64,000 nucleotides of DNA, from the NCBI RefSeq assembly GCF_009728145.1, contig NZ_WOCA01000015.1, forward strand, positions 54,149 to 118,148. The letters are read 5' to 3'. Under the pieces are notes generated by a model. The model was given only the letters and a program-made list of their open reading frames with translations, was not told the origin of the DNA and did not search any database. Positions 18,126 through 26,087 of the stretch are shown piece after piece. Source of the DNA: Ornithinibacillus caprae (GTDB lineage: Bacteria; Bacillota; Bacilli; Bacillales; Amphibacillaceae). The first letter of the stretch is position 1. Each line of letters opens with the position of its first letter. Position numbers and translations under genes: made by a program.

Positions 18126-19113
18126 TTTCATTCCCCTCCTTGATTTCTTCCAACACTTGTACGGAAAGTTTGTTTTTATACTTACCTGGCTGGACATAGA
18201 ATTTAGGTTCATCATTTATTTTCAATGTAAGAGGTTGATCAATCTGCTGATTTAACGCGATAACATCCTCTTTATTTAAGTCTAAAAATTGTTGAATATT
18301 TATTGTTGTTTCCCCCAATAATGCTTTTGCTACCACGTTTGCTTTCTGTATGCTGGTAGATAGTTTCTCATACGCTTCCGGATCTCTTTTCTTCGTAGCA
18401 GTTTGCATCCAATATTGCACCGAAAGTTTGGATATAATTGGTTCAAGTACAATATGTGGGATACATATATTGATCATTCCGCTTGTCTCACCGATTGTCG
18501 TGTTTAATGATACGACTACAACCGTTTCGTTAGGTGATACAAGTTGCAGGAATTGAGGATTAACTTCAAACTCTTCTAGTACTGGGTCAATATCGAGCAA
18601 GGAAGACCATGCTTCTTTCAAACTAGAAAATCCCTTTTCTAGTAATTGCGAGATTAAGATAGTCTCAATTTCAGTTAAGTTCTCAATTTTATTCACGCTG
18701 TCGCCTTTACCACCAAGCACTCGATCTAGCATTCCATATGCGATATTGGGATTAACTTCCATAATAACTCTTCCCTCTAAAGGGGAAACGCTAAATACGT
18801 TTAATACGGTGATATTCGGTATCGAGCGGATGAATTCCTCATAAGGAATCTGATCAACGGAAGCAACCGATATGTTTACGTATGATCGTAATTGGGATGA
18901 GAAAAATGTAGTTAGTAACCGAGCATAATTTTCGTGAATTCTAGTAATTCCTCGAATCTGATCTTTAGAAAATCGCAAAGCTCGTTTAAAATCATATACG
19001 CGTACCTTTTTCTCTTTTTCTTCTTTTTTTAATTCCTCTGCATCCATTTCACCAGTAGTTAATGCGGATAAGAGTGAATCTATTTCATTTTGCGAAAGCA
19101 CTTCATCTACCAA
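18115..19113 (-). CDS. fliM: Flagellar motor switch protein FliM
   Basis: A 332-residue C-ring protein. The N-terminal CheY-P-binding peptide is VLSQNEIDSLLSAL, followed by the middle CheC-like domain without phosphatase residues (KDQIRGITRIHENYARLLTTFFSSQLR) and a C-terminal SpoA domain (LLGETTINIQQFLDLNKEDVIALNQ). It joins FliG to FliY in the switch. Start ATG with GGAGGTGAG upstream. Confidence 0.97.
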   Translation of the reverse strand: MVDEVLSQNEIDSLLSALTTGEMDAEELKKEEKEKKVRVYDFKRALRFSKDQIRGITRIHENYARLLTTFFSSQLRSYVNISVASVDQIPYEEFIRSIPNITVLNVFSVSPLEGRVIMEVNPNIAYGMLDRVLGGKGDSVNKIENLTEIETILISQLLEKGFSSLKEAWSSLLDIDPVLEEFEVNPQFLQLVSPNETVVVVSLNTTIGETSGMINICIPHIVLEPIISKLSVQYWMQTATKKRDPEAYEKLSTSIQKANVVAKALLGETTINIQQFLDLNKEDVIALNQQIDQPLTLKINDEPKFYVQPGKYKNKLSVQVLEEIKEGNENDE

Positions 19114-19143
19114 ATATACTCACCTCCATTTCGGAGTAGTTTA

Positions 19144-19563
19144 CTATTGTAATATTTTCTGTACGGTATAAACGTCTGCAATAGTTCCCTCTGTCATAAC
19201 TTCATTTAATTTATTCATTACAATGCTTTCAAGCTCTGGAAGCCCTGTTTTGAAGTCTTCCTCATTCAATTTTGCTAATTCTTTAATTAAGATATTTTTA
19301 ACTTGAAAATCTCGTTTTTCTATTTCTTCTTTTGCTTTCTTATTATCCGTCACAATCTGAAACTGAATTCGAACAAAGCTTCCATCATTTAAATCCGTTG
19401 TGATTTCAGGTGTAGTGTACGAATATTCAATGATATCATCTATTGTTTGTTCCTCATCATTATTTTTATCGTTAACCATATATAATACGATTGCAGTAGT
19501 AATCCCACCTATTAATAAAATGATTAATAATGAGGTTAACATTACTTTTACTATTTTACTCAC
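19144..19563 (-). CDS. fliL: Flagellar basal body-associated protein FliL
   Basis: A 139-residue protein with one N-terminal membrane helix (IVKVMLTSLLIILLIGGITTAIVLYM) and an extracytoplasmic domain typical of FliL (DLNDGSFVRIQFQIVTD, REDFQVKNILIKEL-like region). FliL associates with the stator and supports torque or swarming. GTG at 19563 is chosen because AGAGGTGA lies about ten bases before it; a GTG three codons upstream is too close. It overlaps the end of flbD by 8 bases. Confidence 0.93.
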   Translation of the reverse strand: MSKIVKVMLTSLLIILLIGGITTAIVLYMVNDKNNDEEQTIDDIIEYSYTTPEITTDLNDGSFVRIQFQIVTDNKKAKEEIEKRDFQVKNILIKELAKLNEEDFKTGLPELESIVMNKLNEVMTEGTIADVYTVQKILQ

Positions 19564-19774
19564 TTGCCTCACTCACCTCTTTAAGTGATTGCTGGATCCC
19601 AACCTTTTGATAATACGTTGTAATTAAGTCAACCACTTCTTGGACTGGTTCTCTAACAACAATCTTCTTTCCATTTTGTAACGTAATCGTTGTATCTGGT
19701 AATGCTTGTACTTGTTCAATCATTACTCCATTTAATACAAAAGCTTCACCATTTAATCGTGTAACTGGAATCAT
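19556..19774 (-). CDS. swrD: FlbD/SwrD family small flagellar protein (YlzI)
   Basis: A 72-residue protein with the FlbD pattern MIPVTRLNGEAFVLNGVMIEQ and TTITLQNGKKIVV. In B. subtilis the same gene between flgE and fliL (SwrD) raises motor torque for swarming. The start at the MIPVTRL ATG is fixed by family alignment, but there is no Shine-Dalgarno sequence next to it; the nearest strong one (19817-19824) is 42 bases away with a hairpin between (see separate entry). A GTG six codons upstream is possible but also lacks a ribosome binding site. Confidence 0.88.
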   Translation of the reverse strand: MIPVTRLNGEAFVLNGVMIEQVQALPDTTITLQNGKKIVVREPVQEVVDLITTYYQKVGIQQSLKEVSEASE

Positions 19775-19783
19775 ATAATGGCA

Positions 19784-19824
19784 GGAGTGCACTAATCTAA
19801 TGATCAGGCACTCCCTACCTCCTT
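19784..19824 (-). promoter_or_regulatory. Shine-Dalgarno plus intervening hairpin in front of swrD/flbD
   Basis: On the minus strand AAGGAGGT (19817-19824) is followed by GGAGTGC (19808-19814), a 17-nt loop and GCACTCC (19784-19790), then nine bases and the ATG at 19774. Unfolded, the Shine-Dalgarno to ATG distance is 42 bases. Folding the perfect 7-bp stem leaves about 11 bases, within the usual working range. A weaker alternative pairing, AGGAG of the Shine-Dalgarno with CTCCT after the stem, could hide the site. So the hairpin may bring the ribosome to the start and may allow regulation (inference from sequence). Confidence 0.6.
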
Positions 19825-19825
19825 A

Positions 19826-20770
19826 TTATCGTTTTAGATTAACAAGTTCTTGTAGGATTTCATCAGATGTAGTTATTATTCTTGTATTAGCCTGGAAACC
19901 ACGTTGAGCTGTAATCATTTCCGTAAATTCTTCAGATAAATCAACGTTAGACATTTCTAATGAACCACTCACGATAGAAGCTGTTCCTTCAGATTCAGGT
20001 ATTGCTAAACCAGTATAGCCAGCATTCACTGAGTTTAAGAATAAGTTACTCCCTGCTTTCTCTAGTCCAGCTGGGTTTGAGAAATTTGCTATTGCTACTT
20101 GCCCAGCAACCTGTGTGTTTCCATCTTGATCAATAAAGTTCACAATCCCATTTGTTTGAACACTGAAGCTTTGAGCGTTATCAGGGATCTGCATATTTCC
20201 GACAACAAATGCTCCTGTATTTGCTGGTGGATTATTTGCTTGTTGTTCTTTTACAAAAGTATTATTATTTACCTGTAGTTCAAACCAATCACCGTTTTCA
20301 TCTTGGGAATAATAGTTACCATTATCTTCAACAACCAAGTCCCCGTCGGTGTCAACTTGAAATCCCATCAAATACAACCCTTGTGGATTCACAATACTTC
20401 CATCTTCATCGAGATAGAAGTTACCAGCACGTGTATACGCTACTGAATCACCATCTTGTACGACAAACATTCCATCTCCCTCTAATGCAAAGTCTAGTGG
20501 GTTATTGGTTGTTTGGCGGAATCCTTGCGTATGAATGTTATCTATGGAGCCTAATTGAGAACCTAATCCTACTTGTGCTGCATTCACCCCACCACGTGTA
20601 GCAGTAGGTCCCTGAGCACCAGAAGTCATCTGACTCATCATATCCTGAAAGGTAACGCGACCTTTCTTAAATCCAGATGTGTTTACATTTGAAATATTGT
20701 TACCAATTACATCTAATTTTGTTTGAAAGTTTTTCATTCCAGAAATACCTGCATACATTGAACGTAGCAT
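19826..20770 (-). CDS. flgE: Flagellar hook protein FlgE
   Basis: A 314-residue hook/rod family protein. N-terminal LRSMYAGISGMKNFQTKLD and NNISNVNTSGFKKGRVTFQDM and C-terminal GSLEMSNVDLSEEFTEMITAQRGFQANTRIITTSDEIL are the heptad-rich D0 regions that assemble the shaft. It is longer than the 264-residue B. subtilis protein, mainly because of a D1/D2 segment around residues 140-200. Exported by the flagellar T3SS with no cleaved signal. It follows flgD and the TIGR02530 gene as in other Bacillaceae. Start ATG has GGGGAGAAAATA upstream. Confidence 0.93.
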   Translation of the reverse strand: MLRSMYAGISGMKNFQTKLDVIGNNISNVNTSGFKKGRVTFQDMMSQMTSGAQGPTATRGGVNAAQVGLGSQLGSIDNIHTQGFRQTTNNPLDFALEGDGMFVVQDGDSVAYTRAGNFYLDEDGSIVNPQGLYLMGFQVDTDGDLVVEDNGNYYSQDENGDWFELQVNNNTFVKEQQANNPPANTGAFVVGNMQIPDNAQSFSVQTNGIVNFIDQDGNTQVAGQVAIANFSNPAGLEKAGSNLFLNSVNAGYTGLAIPESEGTASIVSGSLEMSNVDLSEEFTEMITAQRGFQANTRIITTSDEILQELVNLKR

Positions 20771-20852
20771 ATTATTTTCTCCCCTTTTGGTTTATATTAA
20801 TTAGCCGTATCGATCATTCAACAGCTAGGTAGGCCTCCCATTAGGGTCCAGC

Positions 20853-21224
20853 CTAATCATTTATTAAAATCGTTCCGTTAATATTTGTAAAAATTTTGCT
20901 TGATGCTTCTTCTCGTCCTAGTGCAGTTACGACTACATTATTTTTGGCACTAACAACTAAAGCAGCATCACTAGTAACAACTAAGGAATCGGTAACGCCC
21001 TTTTCCTTTGCTTCCATTACTTTTTCCGAGATCATTTTCCATTGTTCATCATTAAACTGTATATTGCGCTCTGATAAACGTTCTGTCGCGTGTTTACTAA
21101 GCTTCAACTCTTGTTGTTCTGCTAGAACATCTTTAAAACTTACATTCGGTTGGTTGGATACAGATTTTTTTACATTCGGAAATTGTAATGCATGATGCGG
21201 CACTTGATGTACACGATGATCCAT
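20853..21224 (-). CDS. Flagellar operon protein of the TIGR02530 type
   Basis: A 123-residue protein with the diagnostic central part LKLSKHATERLSERNIQFNDEQW and a C-terminal beta-rich piece ending in FTNINGTILIND. This family is found between flgD and flgE in Gram-positive fla operons; its role is not known, perhaps in hook assembly. The start MDHRVHQVP is chosen because GAAGGAAGTGA is before it. It ends 82 bases before flgE, an unusually long gap for this operon that holds short inverted repeats. Confidence 0.88.
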   Translation of the reverse strand: MDHRVHQVPHHALQFPNVKKSVSNQPNVSFKDVLAEQQELKLSKHATERLSERNIQFNDEQWKMISEKVMEAKEKGVTDSLVVTSDAALVVSAKNNVVVTALGREEASSKIFTNINGTILIND

Positions 21225-21225
21225 G

Positions 21226-21696
21226 CTAATCACTTCCTTCGTTTGTATCTCCACTATTTTCAGTTATGCTGCTAACCTGTAAAATAGCATCCGCATAAAC
21301 TTTTTCCCCGTCCGCTAGTTCTAATATCGCCCAGCCATCTTTTTGACTTACAGCAATTACTTCACTAGTTTTATTTTCAAGTTTTTTACCTGTTTCTTTA
21401 TCTTTAACTTCGTATGTTACTTCTTTCCCAATCATATGACTATATTGAACTACTGGAGAAATCATTTGACTTTGAACTAAATTATCAATTGACTTAGCCA
21501 TATTCATCGTTTGTTCCAATGTGGAGAATGTCGTCATTTGTGAGATGAATTCTCGATCGTCCATTGGACTTGTTGGATCCTGATTTTGTAATTGGGTCAT
21601 TAAGATTTTTAAGAATTCATCCTTACCTAGATCTGGACTTGGTGTTCTAGTTGTTGGTTGATTCTTTAAGTATAAAGATGGATCAATCACTGTCAT
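21226..21696 (-). CDS. flgD: Flagellar hook capping protein FlgD
   Basis: A 156-residue hook-cap scaffold. The conserved N-terminal export/assembly motif LGKDEFLKILMTQLQNQDPTSPMDDREFISQMTTFSTLEQ is complete. The rest is shorter than in proteobacterial FlgD (no full Ig-like pair), as normal for Bacillus. ATG at 21696 is chosen with AGGTG six bases before; the GTG three codons upstream lies in that ribosome binding site. One base separates it from the TIGR02530 gene. Confidence 0.94.
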   Translation of the reverse strand: MTVIDPSLYLKNQPTTRTPSPDLGKDEFLKILMTQLQNQDPTSPMDDREFISQMTTFSTLEQTMNMAKSIDNLVQSQMISPVVQYSHMIGKEVTYEVKDKETGKKLENKTSEVIAVSQKDGWAILELADGEKVYADAILQVSSITENSGDTNEGSD

Positions 21697-21705
21697 TTTT
21701 TTCAC

Positions 21706-22947
21706 CTACACTTTTTCATTTAACATTAACTCTTGAAATGTTGCTTCGAAATCTGATTCGTTACCTTGTTGATTATTTTGATCAGAAGATGACTGTTTAG
21801 ACTGATTCTCGTTCTGTTCTTTATATGCTTGTCCATCCTGATCTTTTTGCATATTTTGTCCTTGTTGCTGTGCATTAACATCCTGTCTCTCTATTTGGAC
21901 CTGATGTGGCGAAAACATAGTTTTAAGTTGATTGATATTGGATTCAAGCATTTCTTTTGCTGCTTGAGAAGATACTAAGATTTTAACCGTCATTTCACCA
22001 TTTACCTGTGTTAACTTAACCATCATTTCTCCTAGATTATCTGGACGTAATGTAATCGATAATTGATTCGTTCCATTCGGCATTTGTAAAAACTTACTTG
22101 TCTTCATTACCTTTTGAAATTGATCAATCAATTGCTTATCGACTGGTTGTGCTTCTTGTGTTTGATTTACATATATCACAAATTGCTCAACCTTTGACAT
22201 AGGCATAGATGACATTGTAACAGTGCTTGAATTCTGAGTAGTAAGCATTTCCGATTGTGAATGTTTCTCCAATGCATGACTCATCCATTTAACAACATCA
22301 CTAGTGGTAACCTTAGCATTCGAGTTATATTGTGAGTTTGTGGCAAACTGGTTTCGCTTTTGAAACGCTTGTAATAATTCCTTCCAAACAGCTTGTTCCT
22401 TTGGACCTTCTTGGATAAACAACTTTGCACTATTTTGTTCACTGCCAAGATTTTTTTCTAAACTAGTCCACTGCTGGAGTAGATCTAGTATCTTTGGTGC
22501 AGCTTTCTTCATGTCTTGTTCTGTTACCATACCTTGAATTAATTCTACAAACTTAGAAAAAATTTCATTAAATGCACCTTGTAGAATAGATAGCTGTTCT
22601 AGATCGAGATCTTTACTATTCAAGCCGGTTAACAAAATCTCTTCCATATTGTCTTGCGTTAGTTCAAACTCTACTGAATCACTAGTTTTTATGGATAGAC
22701 CTGTCTTCCAATTAAATTCCTCTAGTTGTTCAACATTCATCATTAGTTCGATTGGTAAAGATAATTCATTACCTTTTAATGGTAGAGACTCTAAATCAAT
22801 ATTTAGCAAATTTTCATCTGAGGTATTAATTTTACTCAGTATAATATCTTGAAATAGATCACCTGATTTGTTGGAATCCTGCTGTTTTGTGCTGCCTGAT
22901 AAGGTTTGCCCAACTAGTTTTGAAAAAAGTAATCCAACCGTATTCAC
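21706..22947 (-). CDS. fliK: Flagellar hook-length control protein FliK
   Basis: A 413-residue protein. The N-terminal two thirds are variable and polar. The conserved C-terminal domain is at about residues 275-355 (LPNGTNQLSITLRPDNLGEMMVKLTQVNGEMTVKILVSS), which contacts FlhB to switch export specificity. The tail is strongly Q/N/S-rich (repeated QNQ/NQQ runs). GTG at 22947 follows GGGGGTGAAAAA; an upstream TTG lies before the ribosome binding site. Located between ylxF and flgD as in B. subtilis. Confidence 0.92.
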   Translation of the reverse strand: MNTVGLLFSKLVGQTLSGSTKQQDSNKSGDLFQDIILSKINTSDENLLNIDLESLPLKGNELSLPIELMMNVEQLEEFNWKTGLSIKTSDSVEFELTQDNMEEILLTGLNSKDLDLEQLSILQGAFNEIFSKFVELIQGMVTEQDMKKAAPKILDLLQQWTSLEKNLGSEQNSAKLFIQEGPKEQAVWKELLQAFQKRNQFATNSQYNSNAKVTTSDVVKWMSHALEKHSQSEMLTTQNSSTVTMSSMPMSKVEQFVIYVNQTQEAQPVDKQLIDQFQKVMKTSKFLQMPNGTNQLSITLRPDNLGEMMVKLTQVNGEMTVKILVSSQAAKEMLESNINQLKTMFSPHQVQIERQDVNAQQQGQNMQKDQDGQAYKEQNENQSKQSSSDQNNQQGNESDFEATFQELMLNEKV

Positions 22948-22977
22948 TTTTTCACCCCCTTTCAAAGAAATGGAGAA

Positions 22978-23580
22978 TTAATTTGAATCCTGCATAAATA
23001 ATTCCGTAATTTCAGCAGCTATTTCAGGATCCATCTCAGCTAAAATAGCGCCTCTGTCTTCACTTGCTAATTCTTTAAAAATAGATACCGCAATATTTTG
23101 CTCTAGTTGTTCAACAAGCCTTGCTGCTCGTTTACTATTCATTTCCTTAAATGAATTAGCCATTTCATGTACAGTATCCAAGTCTTCTTCAAGCATCTGT
23201 TCATCTTCTTGTTCTAAAGAGTTTTGTTCTAAAGTATTTTCCAACTTAAGTATTTCTTGCTCTAATTGGTCGATAACCCCTTCTAGGGTAGCTACTTCAC
23301 TCATTAAACCTTCTATTTCGCTATCCTTTTCAGCAATCATTGACTGCACTTTTTCTTCGTTTTGTTCCGCTTCAGCCTCTTCTTCGGTAGTAATAAAGGT
23401 ATTTACAACAGGTAGATTGTTTCCCTTTTCTTTCGCCCAATCAAGTACATTTACCCCAGCAATTGCAAATGCTATAACCGTAATCGAAATGGCAATGATG
23501 ACTGGTATTACAATGGCAAATAAAAACCATAGAATCGGATTCATTTTCTTTTTTTCTTCTTTTTTTAGTTCGTTTGACAT
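22978..23580 (-). CDS. ylxF: MgtE-N-like flagellar operon protein YlxF
   Basis: A 200-residue protein with a basic N-terminal start, one membrane helix (ILWFLFAIVIPVIIAISITVIAFAIAGV), a long acidic coiled coil (EAEQNEEKVQSMIAEKDSEIEGL onwards) and a C-terminal MgtE-N-like module (SKRAARLVEQLEQNIAVSIFKELASEDRGAILAEMDPEIA). This is the MotE-like architecture. In proteobacteria MotE chaperones the motor; in Bacillus YlxF function is open. ATG at 23580 has AGGTGA upstream. Confidence 0.9.
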   Translation of the reverse strand: MSNELKKEEKKKMNPILWFLFAIVIPVIIAISITVIAFAIAGVNVLDWAKEKGNNLPVVNTFITTEEEAEAEQNEEKVQSMIAEKDSEIEGLMSEVATLEGVIDQLEQEILKLENTLEQNSLEQEDEQMLEEDLDTVHEMANSFKEMNSKRAARLVEQLEQNIAVSIFKELASEDRGAILAEMDPEIAAEITELFMQDSN

Positions 23581-23585
23581 GCTAT

Positions 23586-24032
23586 TCACCTATTTTTGCA
23601 GCTTAGAAATTGTTGGATTGATACTTCATCCATCATTGTATTTTCTAATCTTTTTTCTTCTTTTTCATAATCTCTTTTTCGAAATTCTATGATTTTCTCA
23701 AATTTCTTCACTTCAACGTGAGCATTGGTTAACTCGGATTGTTTTGTCTCCATCTCGGATCTTGCAAGCTGTACATCTCGCTGAAGATTTTCAATTTGTT
23801 TAGATAATGTTTCAATATAGTTTAGTTGTTCAATTATTGATTCAATTTGAGTTGGTTCTTGAATAGACTCTTCATAGGCCAATTCTGCCCTCTCTTTTTT
23901 TTGAAGTAATGTGTACATCGCAGTAGCTATGCGTTCAAAATAATCAACCGATTGTTGATATGCTTGTTGTGCATCTTTCTTTTCCTTTTCACGGACGTTC
24001 AGTATTTTATCGATTGCTAGCGTATTAACCAC
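23586..24032 (-). CDS. fliJ: Flagellar export chaperone/stalk protein FliJ
   Basis: A 148-residue protein predicted to be nearly all antiparallel coiled coil (E/K/Q-rich heptads, YEKEEKRLENTMMDEVSIQQF near the end). FliJ is the gamma-subunit-like stalk of the FliI ATPase. The GTG start at 24032 is chosen because GGAGG lies eight bases before it and the length then equals the Bacillus protein; the ATG upstream overlaps the ribosome binding site and the fliI end. Identified chiefly by structure and position after fliI. Confidence 0.9.
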   Translation of the reverse strand: MVNTLAIDKILNVREKEKKDAQQAYQQSVDYFERIATAMYTLLQKKERAELAYEESIQEPTQIESIIEQLNYIETLSKQIENLQRDVQLARSEMETKQSELTNAHVEVKKFEKIIEFRKRDYEKEEKRLENTMMDEVSIQQFLSCKNR

Positions 24033-24033
24033 G

Positions 24034-25350
24034 TTACATTCCTCCATTAATCAACTGTTTCATCATGTCAATTGATTCCTCAAGCGTCTTATGTTCAAAT
24101 ATGTCTTGCTTCAAGAATGTCTGGATTTTAGGATAATAGGTAATGGCTTTATCTATCATCTGATCGGTACCACGCTTGTAGGCTCCGATCTGAATTAATT
24201 CACTATTTTGCTCATAAGTTGACAATAGTGAACGGACCTGCTGAGCGGTGCTTTTATGTTCATCTGAAGCAATTTGATTCATTACTCTACTAACAGACTT
24301 AAGGATGTTTATTGCAGGAAATTGACCTTGTTCTGCTAACTTACGATCCATAACAAAATGACCGTCTAAAATACCACGAACTGTATCTGCTATCGGCTCA
24401 TTCATATCATCACCATCAACTAAGACAGTGTAGAAAGCAGTAATTGCGCCAAATTCATTTGTGCCAGTCCGTTCAAGAAGTTTAGGTAGTGTTGCGAAAA
24501 CGGATGGTGTATAACCTTTCGTTGTTGGTGGTTCACCAGTGGCTAATCCAATCTCTCTTTGTGCCATCGCTATCCTTGTAACAGAATCCATCATAAGGTT
24601 TACCTTATAACCTAGATCGCGAAAAAATTCACTAATTGCTGTTGCCGTATATGCACCTTTAATTCTCATTAAAGCAGGCTGATCAGATGTCGCTACGACA
24701 ACTATTGATTTTTTCAACCCTTCTTCACCAAGGTCTTTCTCAATAAACTCTCGCACTTCACGACCACGTTCACCAATTAAGGCAATTACATTGATGTCAG
24801 CTTCACTATTCCTAGCAATCATACCTAGCAGTGTACTTTTTCCAACACCACTTCCCGCAAATATACCGATACGTTGACCTTTCCCTACAGTTAGCATTGA
24901 ATCAATTGCTTTAACTCCAACCTGGATAGGTTCAGAAATAGGTGCTCTTGCCATCGGGTTAGGTGGGGATTGATCGGTTGGAAAGGATGCTAACCCTTTT
25001 GGTAAAGCAGTGTCATCTAAGCTTTCTCCTAAAGAGTTAATGACCTTACCGATCAACCCCCTACCTACTTTAATCGCTAGAGATTTACCAGTCGATTCTA
25101 CTAAACAACCAGGACCGATATCCGTTAACTCCGAATACGGCATGAGAATAATTTTTTCATTATTAAACCCAACTACTTCAGATAGAATTTTACGTTTACT
25201 AGAAGAAGCAGGATGGATATAACATACTTCACCGATATTGGCATCAGGCCCCTGTGATTCGATCATAATTCCAACCACCTGTTGTACCTTCCCATAACGT
25301 TTATACGTGTCGGCTTGTTCAATTGCAGAAAAGTAATGAGTTACATTCAT
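24034..25350 (-). CDS. fliI: Flagellum-specific ATP synthase-like ATPase FliI
   Basis: A 438-residue F1-beta-like hexameric ATPase. Walker A is GIFAGSGVGKSTLLGMIAR (about residue 165), followed by ALIGERGREVREFIE and the Walker B region VNLMMDSVTRIAMAQREIGLATGEPPTTKGYTPSVF. It unfolds and detaches export substrates at the flagellar export gate with FliH and FliJ. Its ATG overlaps the fliH stop codon. Confidence 0.98.
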   Translation of the reverse strand: MNVTHYFSAIEQADTYKRYGKVQQVVGIMIESQGPDANIGEVCYIHPASSSKRKILSEVVGFNNEKIILMPYSELTDIGPGCLVESTGKSLAIKVGRGLIGKVINSLGESLDDTALPKGLASFPTDQSPPNPMARAPISEPIQVGVKAIDSMLTVGKGQRIGIFAGSGVGKSTLLGMIARNSEADINVIALIGERGREVREFIEKDLGEEGLKKSIVVVATSDQPALMRIKGAYTATAISEFFRDLGYKVNLMMDSVTRIAMAQREIGLATGEPPTTKGYTPSVFATLPKLLERTGTNEFGAITAFYTVLVDGDDMNEPIADTVRGILDGHFVMDRKLAEQGQFPAINILKSVSRVMNQIASDEHKSTAQQVRSLLSTYEQNSELIQIGAYKRGTDQMIDKAITYYPKIQTFLKQDIFEHKTLEESIDMMKQLINGGM

Positions 25351-26087
25351 TGTTTATTCTCCATAACGACTACATGTAATACGTCGCGAATTTGTAATAG
25401 CTGTGTGTCTATACTCGCATCGATTTTTCCAAATGGATGTTCGATAACACAACTTCCTTCCGTAGCCTTTTCATCTACATAAAGGGAAAGTTCAGCTTTA
25501 TTAGTTACGATCTGTTTCAATTCATTTTTTTGCTGTAAGACAGCTTCATAGTTATTAGGATGTAAATAAATCGAAATAGAAGATTTATCCTTTAATGAAT
25601 CAATTGCCTCTCTTACAATGTGTAAAAATGTCTCTGGTTTCTCAGTTATTTGTTGTTTAAGGATTTTTTCTGCTACAAATACAGCCATTTCAACAATAGA
25701 ATCTTCGCTTTTTTCAATTGTTGTATGATAGTCATTAGTAGCTGATTGAATAATAGAGTTAGCTTGTGCAATTAACCCTTGGTACTCTGCTAGTCCTTCG
25801 TCTTTACCTAGATTAAAACCTGCTTGATAGCCTTCTTGTTTAGCAAGTTCGATATACTGCTGTTTTTCTTGCTCCCAGTTAATCTTTTCTTGTTCAACTT
25901 CTTCTTTAGTTTCTTGGATAATGGTATCTTTTTGAATCAGAAGTTCCTCTACTTCATTACGAATTGCTTGTAATGTTTTCTCCTCTTCAACGACTGTATT
26001 TTCTACTGTAGCCTCTAACTGTTCTTGTTGCTCCTTCTTTACCTGAATCTGTCTTATTTGAATTAGCCTTTTCTGTGAATCAGACAA
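25347..26087 (-). CDS. fliH: Flagellar assembly protein FliH
   Basis: A roughly 246-residue protein, mostly glutamate/glutamine-rich coiled coil in the first half, then the FliH/YscL C-terminal domain (LAKQEGYQAGFNLGKDEGLAEYQGLIAQANSIIQ, VEMAVFVAEKILKQQ). It regulates FliI and tethers it to the C-ring. The start is uncertain: the proposed TTG at 26087 lies inside the fliG end with GGAGGA ten bases upstream and gives SDSQKRLIQIRQIQ. An ATA two codons upstream would match the ISLS start of B. subtilis better but is a rare start codon. Confidence 0.88.
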   Translation of the reverse strand: MSDSQKRLIQIRQIQVKKEQQEQLEATVENTVVEEEKTLQAIRNEVEELLIQKDTIIQETKEEVEQEKINWEQEKQQYIELAKQEGYQAGFNLGKDEGLAEYQGLIAQANSIIQSATNDYHTTIEKSEDSIVEMAVFVAEKILKQQITEKPETFLHIVREAIDSLKDKSSISIYLHPNNYEAVLQQKNELKQIVTNKAELSLYVDEKATEGSCVIEHPFGKIDASIDTQLLQIRDVLHVVVMENKQ

